Origin: Tipula vernalis
Lineage: Eukaryota; Arthropoda; Insecta; Diptera; Tipulidae
DNA: 64,000 nucleotides
Assembly: GCA_958295665.1 (NCBI GenBank)
Contig: OY282558.1
Span: 357,065,053-357,129,052 of the forward strand
Direction of reading: 5' to 3'
The first letter of the stretch is position 1. Every line of letters starts with the position of its first letter. Shown here piece by piece: positions 23,466 through 35,327 of this stretch. Under the pieces are notes generated by a model. That model ran no database searches and was not told the origin of the DNA. It was given only the letters and a program-made list of their open reading frames with translations. The translations under genes and the position numbers were made by a program.

Positions 23466-25853
23466 ATAAAATATTACGAATTGTAACCTGGAATGCAAAT
23501 GGGCTATTGCATCACATTCAAGAACTAGATATATTTTTAAACATGCATTATATAGATATATGTCTTATATGAGAAACTCATTTCACCAAAATTTCATTCT
23601 GTAAAATAAAAGGATAAAATTGCTCTCATGCATTACATCCAGAGAACAAAGCTAGAGGTGGATCAGCTATCCTCATAAAAGATTATATAAAGCATAACGA
23701 AGAACTTAAAGTTGAGAAGCGTTCCATGCAAGTCACAACAATCAAAATACAATTAAACAATACTAAAACCTGCAGTATCTCAGCAATCTATTGCCCCCCA
23801 AGATACAATCTCAAACAAGTAGATTATACTAACCTTCTCAAAACACTAGGAAGTGTCTTTTTAATTGGAGGTGACTATAATGCAAAAAAATACCTATTGG
23901 GGATCACGGTTAACGGCCGCTAAAGGAAAATAACTGTTCGCAGCAGGCAAACAACTAAAATGCGATATTCACTTGGGGTGTACCACCAACCTATTGGCCC
24001 TCGGATATCACTAAGACCCCAGATCTCATAGACTTCTTTATTACAAGAGAGATTTCAGATAATTATATCCGTATAGAGAACAGTGAAAGTCTATCATCAG
24101 ATCATTCACCAGTAATTATGATACTTAGCCAAACAATTATTATGAAAGAGAGCAACCCGAAATTAACGAGCTTCAAAACCAATTGGGATCTCTTCCAAAC
24201 ACGGTTAACAGAAAGAATTACTCTGCAGAACCCAAAACAGGGACCAGTCCAAATAGAAGACGAACTAGATAAACTCATCCATAATATCCAAAGTGCTGCG
24301 TGGGAAAGCATTCCTAATAACAATCAGGAAATGAAGCGCAATGTTAGCTATCCAGAGGAAGTGAGAGAACTTCCTAAAAATAAAAGAAAAGCACGGAAGA
24401 ATTAGCAAAAACATCGAAACCCGGAAAATAAAAGGGTATTTAATCATTTGTGTAACAAATTAAAATATCTAATAAAAGACATTAAAAATCAGCCAGTTAA
24501 TAAATACCTCAGCACTCTAACTGGGCAAAAAGATACAGATTATTCATTATAAAAAGCAACAAAGAATCTTAAAAGACCCAAACTTCAGGTTCCTCCAATT
24601 AAAAATAAAGAAAATTGGGCTCGAAATGCTTAACAAAAAGCAGATTTGTTTGCAAATCACCTTGAAGAAACATTCCAACCTTACCCAAAACAAACGGAAG
24701 AGGAATATATTACCCCGATAAATAAACAGGATGAAATAAAAATTACACTTATAACATTGAAAGAACTAAAATGGGAAATCAAGAATAATCTGAATGCGTA
24801 TAAGGTTCCAGGATATGATCTCATAACGGGTCAGATAATAAAAGTGTTACCGGAGAAAGCGTTGAAGAAACTAGTACATATAATCAATGCAGCATTTCGA
24901 CCAAGATATGTACCAAGACAATGGAAAGTCGCAGAAGTAATTATGATACAAAAGCCGAACAAACCTCCGAACGATAAAGCTTCATATAGGCCAATTTCTC
25001 TGCTACCAACAATATCGAAACTATTTGAAAAGGTTCTTCTTAAAACATTAAAACCAATTATCGAAGAAAGGAATCTTATCCCCTTACATCAGTTTGGATT
25101 TAGGGAAAAACATTCTACGATAGAATAAGTACGATACTGATGTAATCGAGAAATCATTAGAAATCAAACAAATATGCTCAACTATATTCCTTGATGTAGC
25201 GCAAGCATTTAACAAAGTATGGCACCAGAGGTTAGAATTCAAACTTAACCGAGATCTTCCGGAGCAATTGTTTCAAATTCTAAAATAATACATATCAGAG
25301 AGGCATTTCTGAGTAAAGTATGAGAATGAATACTCCCTGTTGGGACTCCCAACTAGAGATATACCAACTAGAGATATACCAATTACAGAAGCAACAATAG
25401 CGACTTTTTCCGATGACACGGCCATACTTGCAACAGCAAAAAACATCAATGACTCCACTAGTAAATTACAGAAGGCTACTAACCTGATATGTAGTTGGAC
25501 AAAGAAATGGCGAATTAAATTAAATCAAGCAAAATCAATCCAAGTAAACTTTACAAATCTAGAAGTTAATCGTATACCAATATTGATAAACTGGATAATA
25601 GTACCGAGTAACAGCTCAAAATAAAATCCTGCGATGTATTGTTAATGCACCGTGGTACATTCGAAACGACAACCTCCATTGAGATCTAAAGATCGAGCTT
25701 GTAGCGGATGAAATCAAGAATCATGCAACAAAACACCTACAACGTCTGCACCAGCATGAAAATCTGGACATACGCTGTATGCTGAATACCACACCAACAA
25801 GAAGACTGCAGAGAACCAAACCTTTGGACTTATCGCGGCCAGGAGGTCAGTAG
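23462..25853 (+). pseudogene. Jockey-type ORF2: endonuclease-reverse transcriptase, broken
   Basis: It begins MNKILRIVTWNANGLLHH, the start of an AP-type endonuclease, with a stop within the L-stop-ETHFT motif at about 23,570. Endonuclease blocks continue (GGSAILIKDYIKHNEEL, SISAIYCPPRYNLKQ). The RT runs from about 24,646 (YRPISLLPTISKLFEKVL, HQFGFREKHSTIEQ, then DVAQAFNKVWHQ in another frame). The catalytic ADD is SDD at about 25,411. Motif B (GVPQGS) is missing and replaced by a short duplication of the TRDIP codons at 25,350-25,380. The C-terminal segment (ILRCIVNAPWYIRNDNLHRD near 25,625) follows after a further deletion. Confidence 0.82.
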
Positions 25854-26178
25854 ACTTACCGTGGCGAAAAATCTGAAGAGGAGTTACACGAAACGGGGGA
25901 TAATCACTTGATTGTGCCTACTAATCAAAAACTTTATTATGCAATGTAAATTACTAAATGAGTACAAGATTCAGTCGTAATAAATTAAAAAAAAAATAAT
26001 TGTTTAGCTTGTACTTATAAGTATAATTCAAATTAATTGAATTATGAACACTAATAATAAGTATTAAATATGGTTAATACTTAAAATATGTAATAATTTT
26101 GCTTAAGGTTTGAATACCTCTTGTAAGTTTCTTGTGTAGAAAGTCTCAAGAATAAAGCCATTAGCAGCATTAAAAAAA

Positions 26179-28940
26179 ATTGAAACAAGAAAAAAATATT
26201 TTACACTTAACTACGGCTGAGCACTAATAACAACCCAGTTACTATGAGTCAAGGGATATGATATAATTAAACTGCGAGTATCTTCGAAATAATTATATTT
26301 AAAGGAATATATACCCAACTATTGTTGTTGTTATTAAAATATTTCGACAAGCGAGTTAGAAAAAATATAAAAAATAAGGAACCGAATTAACTCCGCGGTA
26401 ATTAATTCCGTCTAAAATTTTTGTATGGATCAGAATAAATCCAAGTTTATCGGCGAAATTAATTCACTTTCCGAATGAATTTAACTCCGTCGATTAATAT
26501 AAATTTAATCCGCCAAAAAATTAGAAGGTTAAAAATAAATATCGGCTTCGAAAATGAAATGAAAATAACGTTTTAAAATGAACTTCCGACTTAATCGCCT
26601 TAACTACCGAATTAAAATAAATTTTAAATATAGCAATTACTTTACACATTTATGAAAAATCAGTAAAAATTTGGTACTTCAACAACAGATTGAAATAAAT
26701 TTAATTTTTATTATAATGAAACAAGTACAAATAAATTAAACAAATAACATTTATTTTCATGAGATTTTATGTCGTGGAATTAATCCCTAGTTAAAAATAA
26801 ATTAATTTCGCGTCGAAATTGGTACGACATTGATACATTTTTATCGGCGGCCTGGATTCGCCGATTTGAACATTGAACAAGGTTGGATAGTGCAGGTAAA
26901 ATATTTCGAAAGCGAAACCATTATAAAACAAAAGCTCAGGCAGATGTTAATTATAGTCCACAACCGTCAATTATTATTGTTGGTAATCCAAATTGTTTTA
27001 AATGTAATAAATAGATTATCAAATTATTAAGTCCTTTGGTGCTGAATCAATCAGAAAATATTTGTAGTGCTGTGAAATTAATAATTGAGAAAATGATGTA
27101 ACAATATCAAACAGTCCGCTTTTAAGTTACATGTTTGTTTGTTTCAGAATAAAGAATCTGACTAAATTGTTGTTGACGACCTTGCAATGCGTATCAGACA
27201 GATACAGGGCACATCAAGATCAAATTAGTTTAAAAGCTTTATTACCGCATTTCATTTAAGCTAACATTATGCAACTATTTGATTTTTTTTTATCTTCCGT
27301 TAAGTAAAAGTGAACCTATCGCAGTTTATTAAATCTAGTCGTTAACATACCTTTCTAACAAACATCTCTATTGGTTCGGAAATGGTAGAAGAAAGGTTTT
27401 TAAATTTTTAGATATTTCCATTTCAACAAACCTTCTTTAATGTATAGCGACACATTTGATAATCGTATCTTCAAGGTGTTTCTGGAACTGTTTTAAGGTA
27501 TTGAACCTTGGATCAATTATTATTATAGAAACGTATCAACTGTTGGGCTTTGAAATTTATATTGCTTAGCTATGTTAGCTATGTGTTATCTCAAGCCTAA
27601 TCCCATACTATATTTTCTTAATTTAGATAATTTACTTTAATTATGACAGTTTTGCACAATTCAGTTCATTCACAAATTAATTAAAACGGTATTTCTGTTT
27701 TTATACCTGTATAAATACTTACTTCCATCTTTAACATTATGTAACTGTAACAAATCATTAAATAAAAAAAATAACCAAATATGTAAATTAAAATTAAAAT
27801 CGTGACTGACTATATAATAACAATAATTGTCTATGAATAGTACAAAGAAGTAGATTAATCTCAAGTTTTTTCACCTTCCGCCAATGTTAATGATCCAATT
27901 CAATATCAATCAAAAGCGAAAAAAAAAAAAAAATTAAATAAATTTAAAAATTTCGTTGCTAAAAGCTTTTCGAAAAATTAAAAAATGATTTCGTCTCACA
28001 CATAACTCAATGTTAATTTGAAATCCATCAGTCAATTTAATAACAATAAAAATAAAAATTAAACACTAAATCGATAAACACGCGTTTATGTCCTTGATCT
28101 CAAAATAATTAAACACAACCATAACAATGACTTAGCAAATTAATGTTTGATTAAAAATTTGATAAAACACTTGATTGAATAACCTCAAAATACCTTTAGC
28201 AGATTAAGCAATTATTAGTTTCCCGGAACAATAGTGTTCTCTATCTGATATTTAAGAATTCAAATCCGCGACTAAAATTAGAGAAAAATATATGAACGTG
28301 TTTTGGTTTCATTTCTTTTTAATCCACCTTACCCATTTATATCCGTAACTAATAGAAGTCGTGTTCACATGTATCACACGAAGGTTAGGCAGGAAAAAAT
28401 CAATTAAATTAGTTTTATGTACATACATATCAACGAAAATAATTTACATTTACAACTTACAATTAAACGATTTAATTATTGTATTGTGTGTGTTTGCGTT
28501 ATCAAGATTTTGTTATTTCAAGATAACAATCGAAACTCTTAAGAGAATGTAATTTGCATAATTTTACAAATAACAATAAGACAATAATTTTGTTCAGAAC
28601 AACATAACATAAATAATTTGTATTTTGTTCATGAATGGAATATTGATGAGTGATAATTATAAATGATTACATGTAAAAGAAAATAAGAAATAATTAACTA
28701 AAAATAAATTGACTTAGAAGTGGAACTCCTTCGATAAACGATAAAAATGTCTTTTTAACTTGATTGATATTGTCTTATATCCATTAATTATGATTTTTTT
28801 GTTGTTTAGAAATATGATTTATTTAAAATGTACAAGGTGTCACAATTCAATTATCAATTCCCTAAATTAAACAAGAAAAGAAAATAGTAACACAAATAGT
28901 TTTGGTGTGTATGCTTTGAACTGATTACATCGAACTCTTT
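26179..28940. other. AT-rich stretch with degenerate AATTAATTCCG-type repeats
   Basis: No genes were supported. Between about 26,375 and 26,830 the motif A/G-AATTAA(T/C)TCCG recurs in both forms, scattered with variants, suggesting an old minisatellite or MITE-like element. The remainder is AT-rich with chance frames. Confidence 0.45.
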
Positions 28941-28944
28941 TATA

Positions 28945-29988
28945 AAAATTCAGAAACTCGTTTAATCTCTTTAATTTCTTGAAGTAGCTTTTTAGTGACT
29001 CAATGGACGATTGCGCTTTTGCTTTGCGATTTCAATGAAAAGTTGGCCGGATGTTTTCAAATACGTTTTCAAACAGGACCGTCATTTAGGAAAATATTAG
29101 GTGGTTTGGCGTCTATTGGAGGGGGGGATAAAAGTTGAGTAGATTAATCTACCAGCTCCGTAACCTTCCAGTAGGGTGAGCATCACGTGAGCTGTTCTGG
29201 TCTTGTCATTAGGCAGCTGCCTGATGGGTACAATTGTGTAAGGGGTAACCTCTGCACAATTCGCAAGTGTACGTACTGCCTCCTTGTGGCAACCACTGGT
29301 AACTAAGGCCACTTGGCACATTTTTAGCCATTTGGCACAGGCTAAAGTACGGCGCTAAAGGACAAAACCTTAACAAAAACCCCTAATCTAAGGTGGAACA
29401 GCATATACCGAAAGATGAATGGCAGATAGGTTAATCAGCCCAAAATATGCGGACTCTGGATACCAGGCACCCTCCAGTTTTATTTAGCCTTCCTGTAGTA
29501 AAGCTGGGTAACCTACAGGTGATTTGCAATTCCCAGCAACTCGTAAGAGTAAAATCAAACGGAATACGGGGCAGGAATAGGAATATACGGGAGTGGGACA
29601 ACTCTCTCGAGGTCCCTGAGCTCCAATGCTACCGCCTTTCTAGCGAAACTACATGCTGTAGTAAACATCTAGGAGGGAGAGCAATAAGCCCAGATAGTAT
29701 GTATCACGTACCGGGAGGCAGTATTGTCAGATTCATTAAGAACCTGAATATTGACTGGACGGATAATTAAGCAGGGACCAGCACAACAGATCTTTTAAGT
29801 CGCAGTGCGAAGTGGCTGATCGCCCGCATGGGCCCCCAATATTAATAATAATAATAGGAAAATATTATAATGCAAAGATCCTTTCAGAAACTCGTTTAAC
29901 CTATAATCTGTTGTATGGGTATGTGTTGGCGGGATATTTTCAAATACGTTTTCAGACATGAGTAAAATATTATAATGCAAAGATCCTA
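28945..29988. repeat. local direct duplication, one copy split by an insertion
   Basis: The blocks CAGAAACTCGTTTAA, TTTTCAAATACGTTTTC and AAAATATTATAATGCAAAGATCC each occur twice in the same order, in about 28,950-29,882 and 29,888-29,988. The first copy is interrupted by the 756 bp insertion at 29,100-29,855. The duplication therefore predates or accompanied that insertion. Confidence 0.65.
29100..29855 (+). mobile_element. short non-LTR-derived insertion with (TAA)n tail
   Basis: It is flanked by a 12 bp direct repeat AGGAAAATATTA at 29,088-29,099 and 29,856-29,867, the expected target duplication. It ends in TAATAATAATAATAA-like sequence, the tail style of I/LOA-type LINEs and their dependents. 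It is clearly more G/C-rich than its surroundings. A 107-codon plus-strand frame (29,447-29,770) and a 74-codon minus-strand frame (29,097-29,321) exist, but neither shows endonuclease or RT motifs. It may be an internally deleted LINE or a SINE-like non-autonomous element. Confidence 0.7.
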
Positions 29989-30540
29989 ATTTTGCTATGA
30001 TTATGTAGAATGGCCATTTGCATGAGCCAAATTGTTTCGAGTCCCCAATTCACAGGGTAATTCAACTGGCTTATATATTCGAGAGTCTTTAATTTATCCA
30101 TTAAAGTGCGCACATATTGCTGGGTCCTTCGTTCCAAGATACATAGTCCTGCTGGGCGATGTTCATTGAAGCTCATAATAATTTTCCTGCGAAGAGTCAT
30201 TCTGTCTACAATAATTAATTGTTACCTTTGGTGCAATGTTTGGCAATAAGCATGAAGCTCAGGCTGTTTATTGTATCCGGTAACTAAAATAAAAATAAAA
30301 TATATTAAATTGCTCAAAGAAATCTGCAGAAGCGTTTCAGGTTTGCAACAATCTTTTGATTTGACCAAAGATAATTTCTACCAGCAATACTTAATTCCTC
30401 CGCCATACAAGCTGCCTCAATTAAAATGACACATAAACCCGGATGCCTCACAAATCGATGATTAGATATACTATTTGTTGAATTGATTTGTTTGTATCAT
30501 TAGACCAAATGCTTCTCTTACTAAGGTATGTAGGGTGACT
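29980..30540 (-). pseudogene. unidentified coding-like stretch, minus strand
   Basis: Three segments read as protein on the minus strand. One contains RHPGLCVILIEAACMAEELS (about 30,450-30,310). One is 30,283-30,226 (LPDTINSLSFMLIAKHCTK), preceded by a pyrimidine-rich TTTTATTTTTATTTTAG. The third is 30,205-29,970 (MTLRRKIIMSFNEHRPAG and onwards). The last two join in phase across a 20 bp GT...AG gap, too short for a normal intron, so a deleted intron or chance are both possible. Composition is less AT-biased than the flanks. I recognise no family; it could be a host exon cluster or an old element gene. Confidence 0.3.
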
Positions 30541-31001
30541 GGTTATCTTTGGTCGAATTGGTACAACACAGCAGCGAATACTGGAATTAGTTCAACTGGT
30601 AAAATTCAAAGGATTCAGAGCTTTCTAGTCGTTGAATTATTCAATTATTTACCCCTATATGTATTTAACACAGCCGTAAACATATTATTGCTCGTCGGAT
30701 GCTCGTCGTAGGCCATGTTTTTATTACAATTATTTATTGTGAACATCGAAACATGTTTATACAACAACGCACAAATGCATAACGATCTAGTAAAAACAAG
30801 AACGTCCGAGATGGGGAGGTGTGGTTTGGTGATTGATATACATACACACGGCCCATCAACAATACTGAATTATGATGATTATGACCAGCCATAAACGATA
30901 TTTCCAGATGTGATTATGGGTCACAAACAGAATACACAACAATGAATGAAGATGATTTATGTCACACAATAAAAGAGATTTCGAGAGCAGTATCAAACTG
31001 G

Positions 31002-31038
31002 TATATAAACACAACCGATAGCAAGCAGGGGACAGTTT
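31002..31038 (+). promoter_or_regulatory. possible core promoter: TATATAAA and initiator
   Basis: TATATAAA at 31,002-31,009 is followed by GACAGTTTT with the candidate start A at 31,034, 32 bp from the TATA start, the canonical spacing in insects. A signal-peptide-like reading frame begins 200 bp downstream. It could also be the promoter inside a degraded LTR. Confidence 0.35.
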
Positions 31039-31235
31039 TTGGTTTACTTTAAATCGGGTAACAAGTAAAATAAACCTGTTGTCATAGCCCCCAACAGCGG
31101 CAAGCGGACAGATTTAAATAAGTAAAGTAAAAGCAAATATTAAAGTGTGTACAATTTTAACAATTATAGTTTTAATATCTATAAATTAGAAATTATTTAA
31201 TTTATTTTAATAAAATTTATTTAATTTTTATTTTA

Positions 31236-31312
31236 ATGATTTTAATAACGCACAATTATATTTTATTTTCCACCATTTTATTATTATTTATTACCACCGT
31301 GCGAGTTGGGCA
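31236..31312 (+). CDS. candidate first exon encoding a signal peptide
   Basis: From ATG at 31,236 the first 25 codons give a hydrophobic leader (ILFSTILLLFITTV core). A GTATGT donor follows directly at 31,313. Together with the TATA/initiator upstream this resembles the first exon of a small secreted insect protein, with the nested elements to the right lying in its first intron. The frame also reads on for 79 codons if unspliced. No downstream exon was identified, so the proposal rests on architecture only. Confidence 0.25.
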
Positions 31313-31690
31313 GTATGTCGCCGTTTTAAAGATTAAGAGCAGACTGAAGTTAAAAGAAAATAATTTATTTTGGTTTGTTGTCTCTTCATGTGGAAGAGAC
31401 AGTAGTTCATTTGTTGAATGCGTGTGTTCCCAAATGGTAATATCAACGTTGAGCGGCGTAAAGACGTTGCATTAGTAGTTGAGTCTACTCTGACGCCAAT
31501 GTAAGTGAGTGATACTGTGTGGCGTAGCACACACGATTGAACCGCTACAAAGTAAAGTGAAATAATGTCGAGTCAAGTTTTTAATTGCAAAATCCTGACG
31601 AATTCAGAAGCCCAGTTCGCATACTATTTTATGGAACTTAATTTTATATTGCGATTGTCCCCGTGATCAGTTTTATCACAGTTCTTTAAA

Positions 31691-31695
31691 AGCCT
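31691..31695. repeat. target-site duplication AGCCT (partner 41,131-41,135)
   Basis: AGCCT directly abuts the outer ends of both LTRs of the roo-like element (31,696 and 41,130). A 5 bp duplication is usual for LTR integrases, and it ties the two LTRs to one insertion. Confidence 0.85.
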
Positions 31696-31844
31696 TGTAA
31701 AGTTTTCGCCTCTGCTCAGAACTTATATATTTGATGATTATTAAGGTTACCACTGGTGCCACCACACAAATAAAAAGCAAATTATTTAATTTAGTTATAT
31801 GACCTGTTGTATGATTCACGTTATTTAATGAATTGGTAACAACA
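31696..31844 (-). repeat. 3' LTR of roo-like element (149 bp)
   Basis: It shares CGCCTCTGCT...GATTATTAAG.TTACC.CTGGTG and the terminal AATTGGTAACAACA with the LTR at 40,944-41,130. The middle has diverged and differs by indels, so the copy is old. Adjacent at 31,845-31,856 the complement of a purine-rich GGGAGTA tract is the probable polypurine primer site. Confidence 0.8.
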
Positions 31845-31878
31845 TACTCCCGGGCGGCTGTAATTCTAGCGGCGTTGG

Positions 31879-33620
31879 TTATGCCAAGCTTGCTTCTACG
31901 TTTGATAGTGGGGAGGGTGCCCTGCGGCTACCGGATGTTCTTCTTCTACACATGCGTCTTATGCCCCAGTTGACTGCGATCAGTACGCCGCTCCAAAATA
32001 CTATATGAATCATGGTATAGTGATGAACGTGGTGCCCGCCTTGATTTGCCGCAAGAAATTCATTCTGCTCAAGCATTGCGATTTGGTTTTCTAAATCCCT
32101 TGTTGTTGGCGCGGTCAGTAACTTCATTTTCTGATATTCTATAGCTTTGTTCTGGATTTGCGCATTGAATTCCTTTAGATGCTCTCCTCCGTGTAACAGA
32201 CCGGGTGAATTATGAAATGCCATACTGATGTTGCTGTGAACTGTCCCAGTGGCTATGACTAGTGACTCAGCATCCCTTAGCATGTATCCTGGGCTTAATC
32301 TCCACTAGTCCAGATCCATGGAACTTGAGCGGTTGAATAGTGGAGGCACAGATAACATCGACTGTGGTTTCCTTGGCTATGACATATATCCACTGGTTTT
32401 GGGGTGTGAAGCTTGATCCAGTGGTTGGTTCTATTGACTGCTCTACTATTGCTCACGGTATTGATTTCGTTCTTCCGCTGTAATAGGGCTAGTTCACATT
32501 TTCCTTGGTCGGCCGTTGTATTTTTAATTGGCGAAAGTTTGCACAGAAATTGGGTTGGTTGGAAAACTTGGCAGCGGTTCACATCTTCTCTTGTTAATGT
32601 TGCGAAGTGCTCTCGTCAGTCGTCTATGGCCAGGTACTCGGCCGTTCTGGTGATATACGACTGGGTAGTACCGTGATTGATATCTGGAACCGGAATTACC
32701 GCTAGTAATGTGTAGTCCCACGTGAAAGAAAGCGGTAGTGTGAGTTTAATAATTATACTCTGCTGTGTTACTCTGATTTGTGTTTTCATGCTTTGGTACT
32801 CGTGAGTAAGGTCGTTGAGGTTGTGTCTTGGGATGGTAATGGAGGCCGGCACATGCTGCCTAATTAACTACAGCTCCCTGTTTAACTGAGCTGGTGTAAG
32901 TATAGCTGGATGTATGATTCCACGATGCGCATCATAAGCCACGTCAAGCAGACCCTGTTAAGTATCCTCCAGATTTCTGATGACTAGACTCAATTTGAGT
33001 CGACCGAATTCTGTGCTCGTATGTTCGGTATTCCTGAAGTTCCGACATTTCCTGTCGGAGATTTGTATTGTGTTTCACCAATTTAACGGTATTACCGATC
33101 AAGATTGTTTGATTTTTCACTAGTGACAGTATAGGTGGTGCTCGTTGTTGTTAATTCTTTCGAACCGATCTTCATATTCGCTGGCTTCTCGTTGTGTGAG
33201 TATTCCAAACATGTTTCCTAGTATGATGCCAGTCGTGTCTCCGAAACCTCGCTTCACACGTTTTTGTCCCTTGTTACTTGCTAGTAGAAGTTCATTGTCC
33301 GCAATTAGGTTCTTTAATTGCCATTTTAGTTGGTTTAGAATATTACAATTCAGTTTAGGCAGCTCTTTGCAAAGTGCCTGTAGTTCTTCGTGAGCTAGTT
33401 TGACGTTTTTGATTTCGTCCCATTAGCTGCTCATGTTGTACTGAATTACTAGAGTCCATTCCATGGCCACAATTTCTAGTTTGCCCAGTCTCTCGCAATA
33501 TATGCCGGTGGACTGATTGAACGGGTTTACTTGGATGTTGACTTTTGCGAGTCCCAGTAGACAGCAGACCGATAGCATTGTTATTGCTAGAGGATTCAGT
33601 ATGGTTTTGGCTCGCCTGCT
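31879..33620 (-). pseudogene. env-like glycoprotein remnant of the roo-like element
   Basis: On the minus strand, a hydrophobic leader near 33,590 (ITMLSVCCLLGLAKV) is followed by a surface-like segment. A furin-type R-x-K-R site lies at about 33,250-33,262, followed by a glycine-rich hydrophobic stretch typical of insect retroviral and F-like fusion proteins. Towards 31,879-32,283 lie a helical stretch, a membrane anchor (residues around IHIVFWSGVLIAV) and a basic Arg-rich tail. Several stops and frame changes interrupt it. An intact homologue would be a membrane fusion protein; this copy cannot be expressed whole. Confidence 0.72.
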
Positions 33621-33639
33621 TGGTTGTTTTCTAGGTGTG

Positions 33640-33919
33640 GCACTATGGTTCGGATTGGAGCTCGGCGTATTATTCTTGAGTGTTTCATCTGTCGCCAGTT
33701 GAGTTGGTTGTATTGGCAGTATTTCCTCAGATCAATCTTCAATTTCGTTTCAACGTGAGTCTGGATAACCCGTCCCAATCTCTCGATAAATCGCAAAAAA
33801 TATGCGGCTATGCGCCTTATTTTGTTGTACGCTAAGACCTTGTTAAACACTTCTGAGAGCGAGTGTGTTTCCTTTATAAAGATCACTAGCGCTATTTTCT
33901 CTTCCAACTCCGGTTGCAC
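33640..33919 (-). pseudogene. pol scrap, probable start of BEL integrase region
   Basis: The frame contains SEVFNKVLAYNKIRRIAAYF and a following LRFIERLG, resembling the helical segment that precedes the integrase zinc domain in BEL/Pao pol (usually SF.KL.R..AY.LRF). No RT, RNase H or DDE integrase core was found between here and the protease, so most of pol has been deleted, leaving protease remnant, this scrap and env side by side. Confidence 0.5.
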
Positions 33920-34055
33920 CTGCTGCTGTACTTCTGGCAGGTTGTCTTGCGAATTGTGGGCCAGGGCTGTCTCTCATTGCGATGTGGTGGTTCTCAGCAA
34001 TTGTTCTTCGATTGATTCGGTTGACACCATGGTTGTTCTGCTTTGCTTTTCTAAA

Positions 34056-34806
34056 TTACAATTGCTTCCAATTATGATTCATTCGAACTCCGTGTGTTGT
34101 GCCATGGGCTCCTGACACCCGCCTTTTATCAAGTTGTTTTTTACTATCGATAGATAGTAGTCTGCCCCTAGCACAATATCGATTGATTGAGCTTGGTAGT
34201 AAGATGGATCTGCTAATTGTATATTCTGCAGATAGATCCATTTTCTGGTGTCGACATTTGTCTCGGGTAGTTGTTGTGTTAATTTCTTGAATACTAAGGC
34301 TTCAATGTCTAATCGGAAGTCTCCCTAGAACCTTGGGGCTAGTTTTAGGTTTATTACATGCCTACAAATGCCAGCCTTATTTCCGCCTATGCCAAAAATG
34401 TTCACATGAACCTTCCACTTTTTAATCTTTATTAAGTGGGCTGCCTTTGCAGAGATTTAGGTTCTATGTGAGCCTGGATCTATTAGTACCCTCAGTGTGG
34501 TGAATTTCCCATTTCCTGTTTCTGCTTTAATTATTGCAGTTGGCAAAATTACTGGGCCTTGCTGGTTGATCAGGAAAGTTTGTGTCGTGCCGTGTTTCCA
34601 TGTAGAAGAGTATGGTTGGCGAGAGTATGGCTCACCAATATTTGCCTATCCAATGTTGACATCTGCTTGAATAATTTGCACTCCTCCAACTTATAACTAC
34701 CTTGACATCCCTTTACCAGGCACTGATTGTTGATTGTTGCAGCATGTACACGTCTTAGGGACGGTGTATATTGTGACCGAGGGTTGCCTACTTTAGTGTA
34801 TCCCAT
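34056..34806 (-). pseudogene. BEL/Pao gag zinc region and DUF1758 aspartic protease
   Basis: The frame 34,806-34,570 carries Cys-rich residues (CLVKGCQGSYKLEEC) of the BEL nucleocapsid. Downstream on the minus strand the protease reads PTAIIKAETGNGKF, then TLRVLIDPGSH: the D-x-G-S site of BEL proteases, here Asp-Pro-Gly-Ser, followed by a stop. Later blocks match the family (LADPSYYQAQSIDIVLGADY, then EPMAQHTEF before the RT linker). Several stops are present. The enzyme would have processed the polyprotein. Confidence 0.75.
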
Positions 34807-34955
34807 CGCCTCTAAAGATTGAAATCTCCTTTAAAAAAAACTAAATAATTCGTTTATTTTTGGAATTTCCCTAGGATTTGGTAATGTTGCTTCATACAGC
34901 CTACTGGATTATGGATGTAATTTTCTGCTTAAGATGAAAGCTATGAATGCATTAA

Positions 34956-35227
34956 ATGGAGCGCTATAAATTGAGGCGGTTGATATTGTGGAGCATTTCC
35001 CTTGCTGTATCGTACATGGTTCGAATTGCTCCCGCCGATTCTGTGTGCACTGCTGATAATGATATCAATGAATTGAAATATTTTGCTGCCAGAAGTCTAG
35101 GGATGATGTATCTGGCTTGTAATATTTCCCAAGCTTTCTCATAGTTGTCACCCGTTGTTGCTAGATGACTGATTAGTTGTGCTGCCCAATGCCGTCTAGA
35201 ATATACAAGCCATACTGCTAAAAGCAA
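34956..35227 (-). pseudogene. roo-like gag, C-terminal part
   Basis: The segment AAQLISHLATTGDNYEKAWE followed by ILQARY is the conserved middle of BEL/Pao gag (DUF1759-type). It begins abruptly at about 35,227, where the plus-strand BEL element starts. The N-terminal part of the same gene resumes at 40,030-40,886, about 4.8 kb away. Confidence 0.8.
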
Positions 35228-35327
35228 AATTTTTATTTTTTTTTTATTTCATCGACAGAACCTAGATGGCAATTAACATTCGAAAAATGAAATAGTTGAG
35301 AGATGAAAATTTGATGTTTCCACCAAC

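Larger units (their letters stand above)
22518..26178 (+). mobile_element. Jockey-clade non-LTR retrotransposon, 5' truncated
   Basis: ORF1 (zinc-knuckle nucleocapsid) is followed by ORF2 (endonuclease and reverse transcriptase), overlapping by ATGA at 23,462-23,465. ORF1 lacks its N-terminus, as expected of incomplete reverse transcription. The 3' part has a GAATAAAG block at 26,151 and an A-run at 26,171-26,178 that may be the tail; an earlier A-run at 25,987-25,997 is an alternative end. No target duplication was found. Confidence 0.8.

Noticed and set aside
32413..34290. Plus-strand frames over the env and protease region
   Set aside because: They are shadows of the minus-strand roo-like genes, which carry the recognisable motifs.
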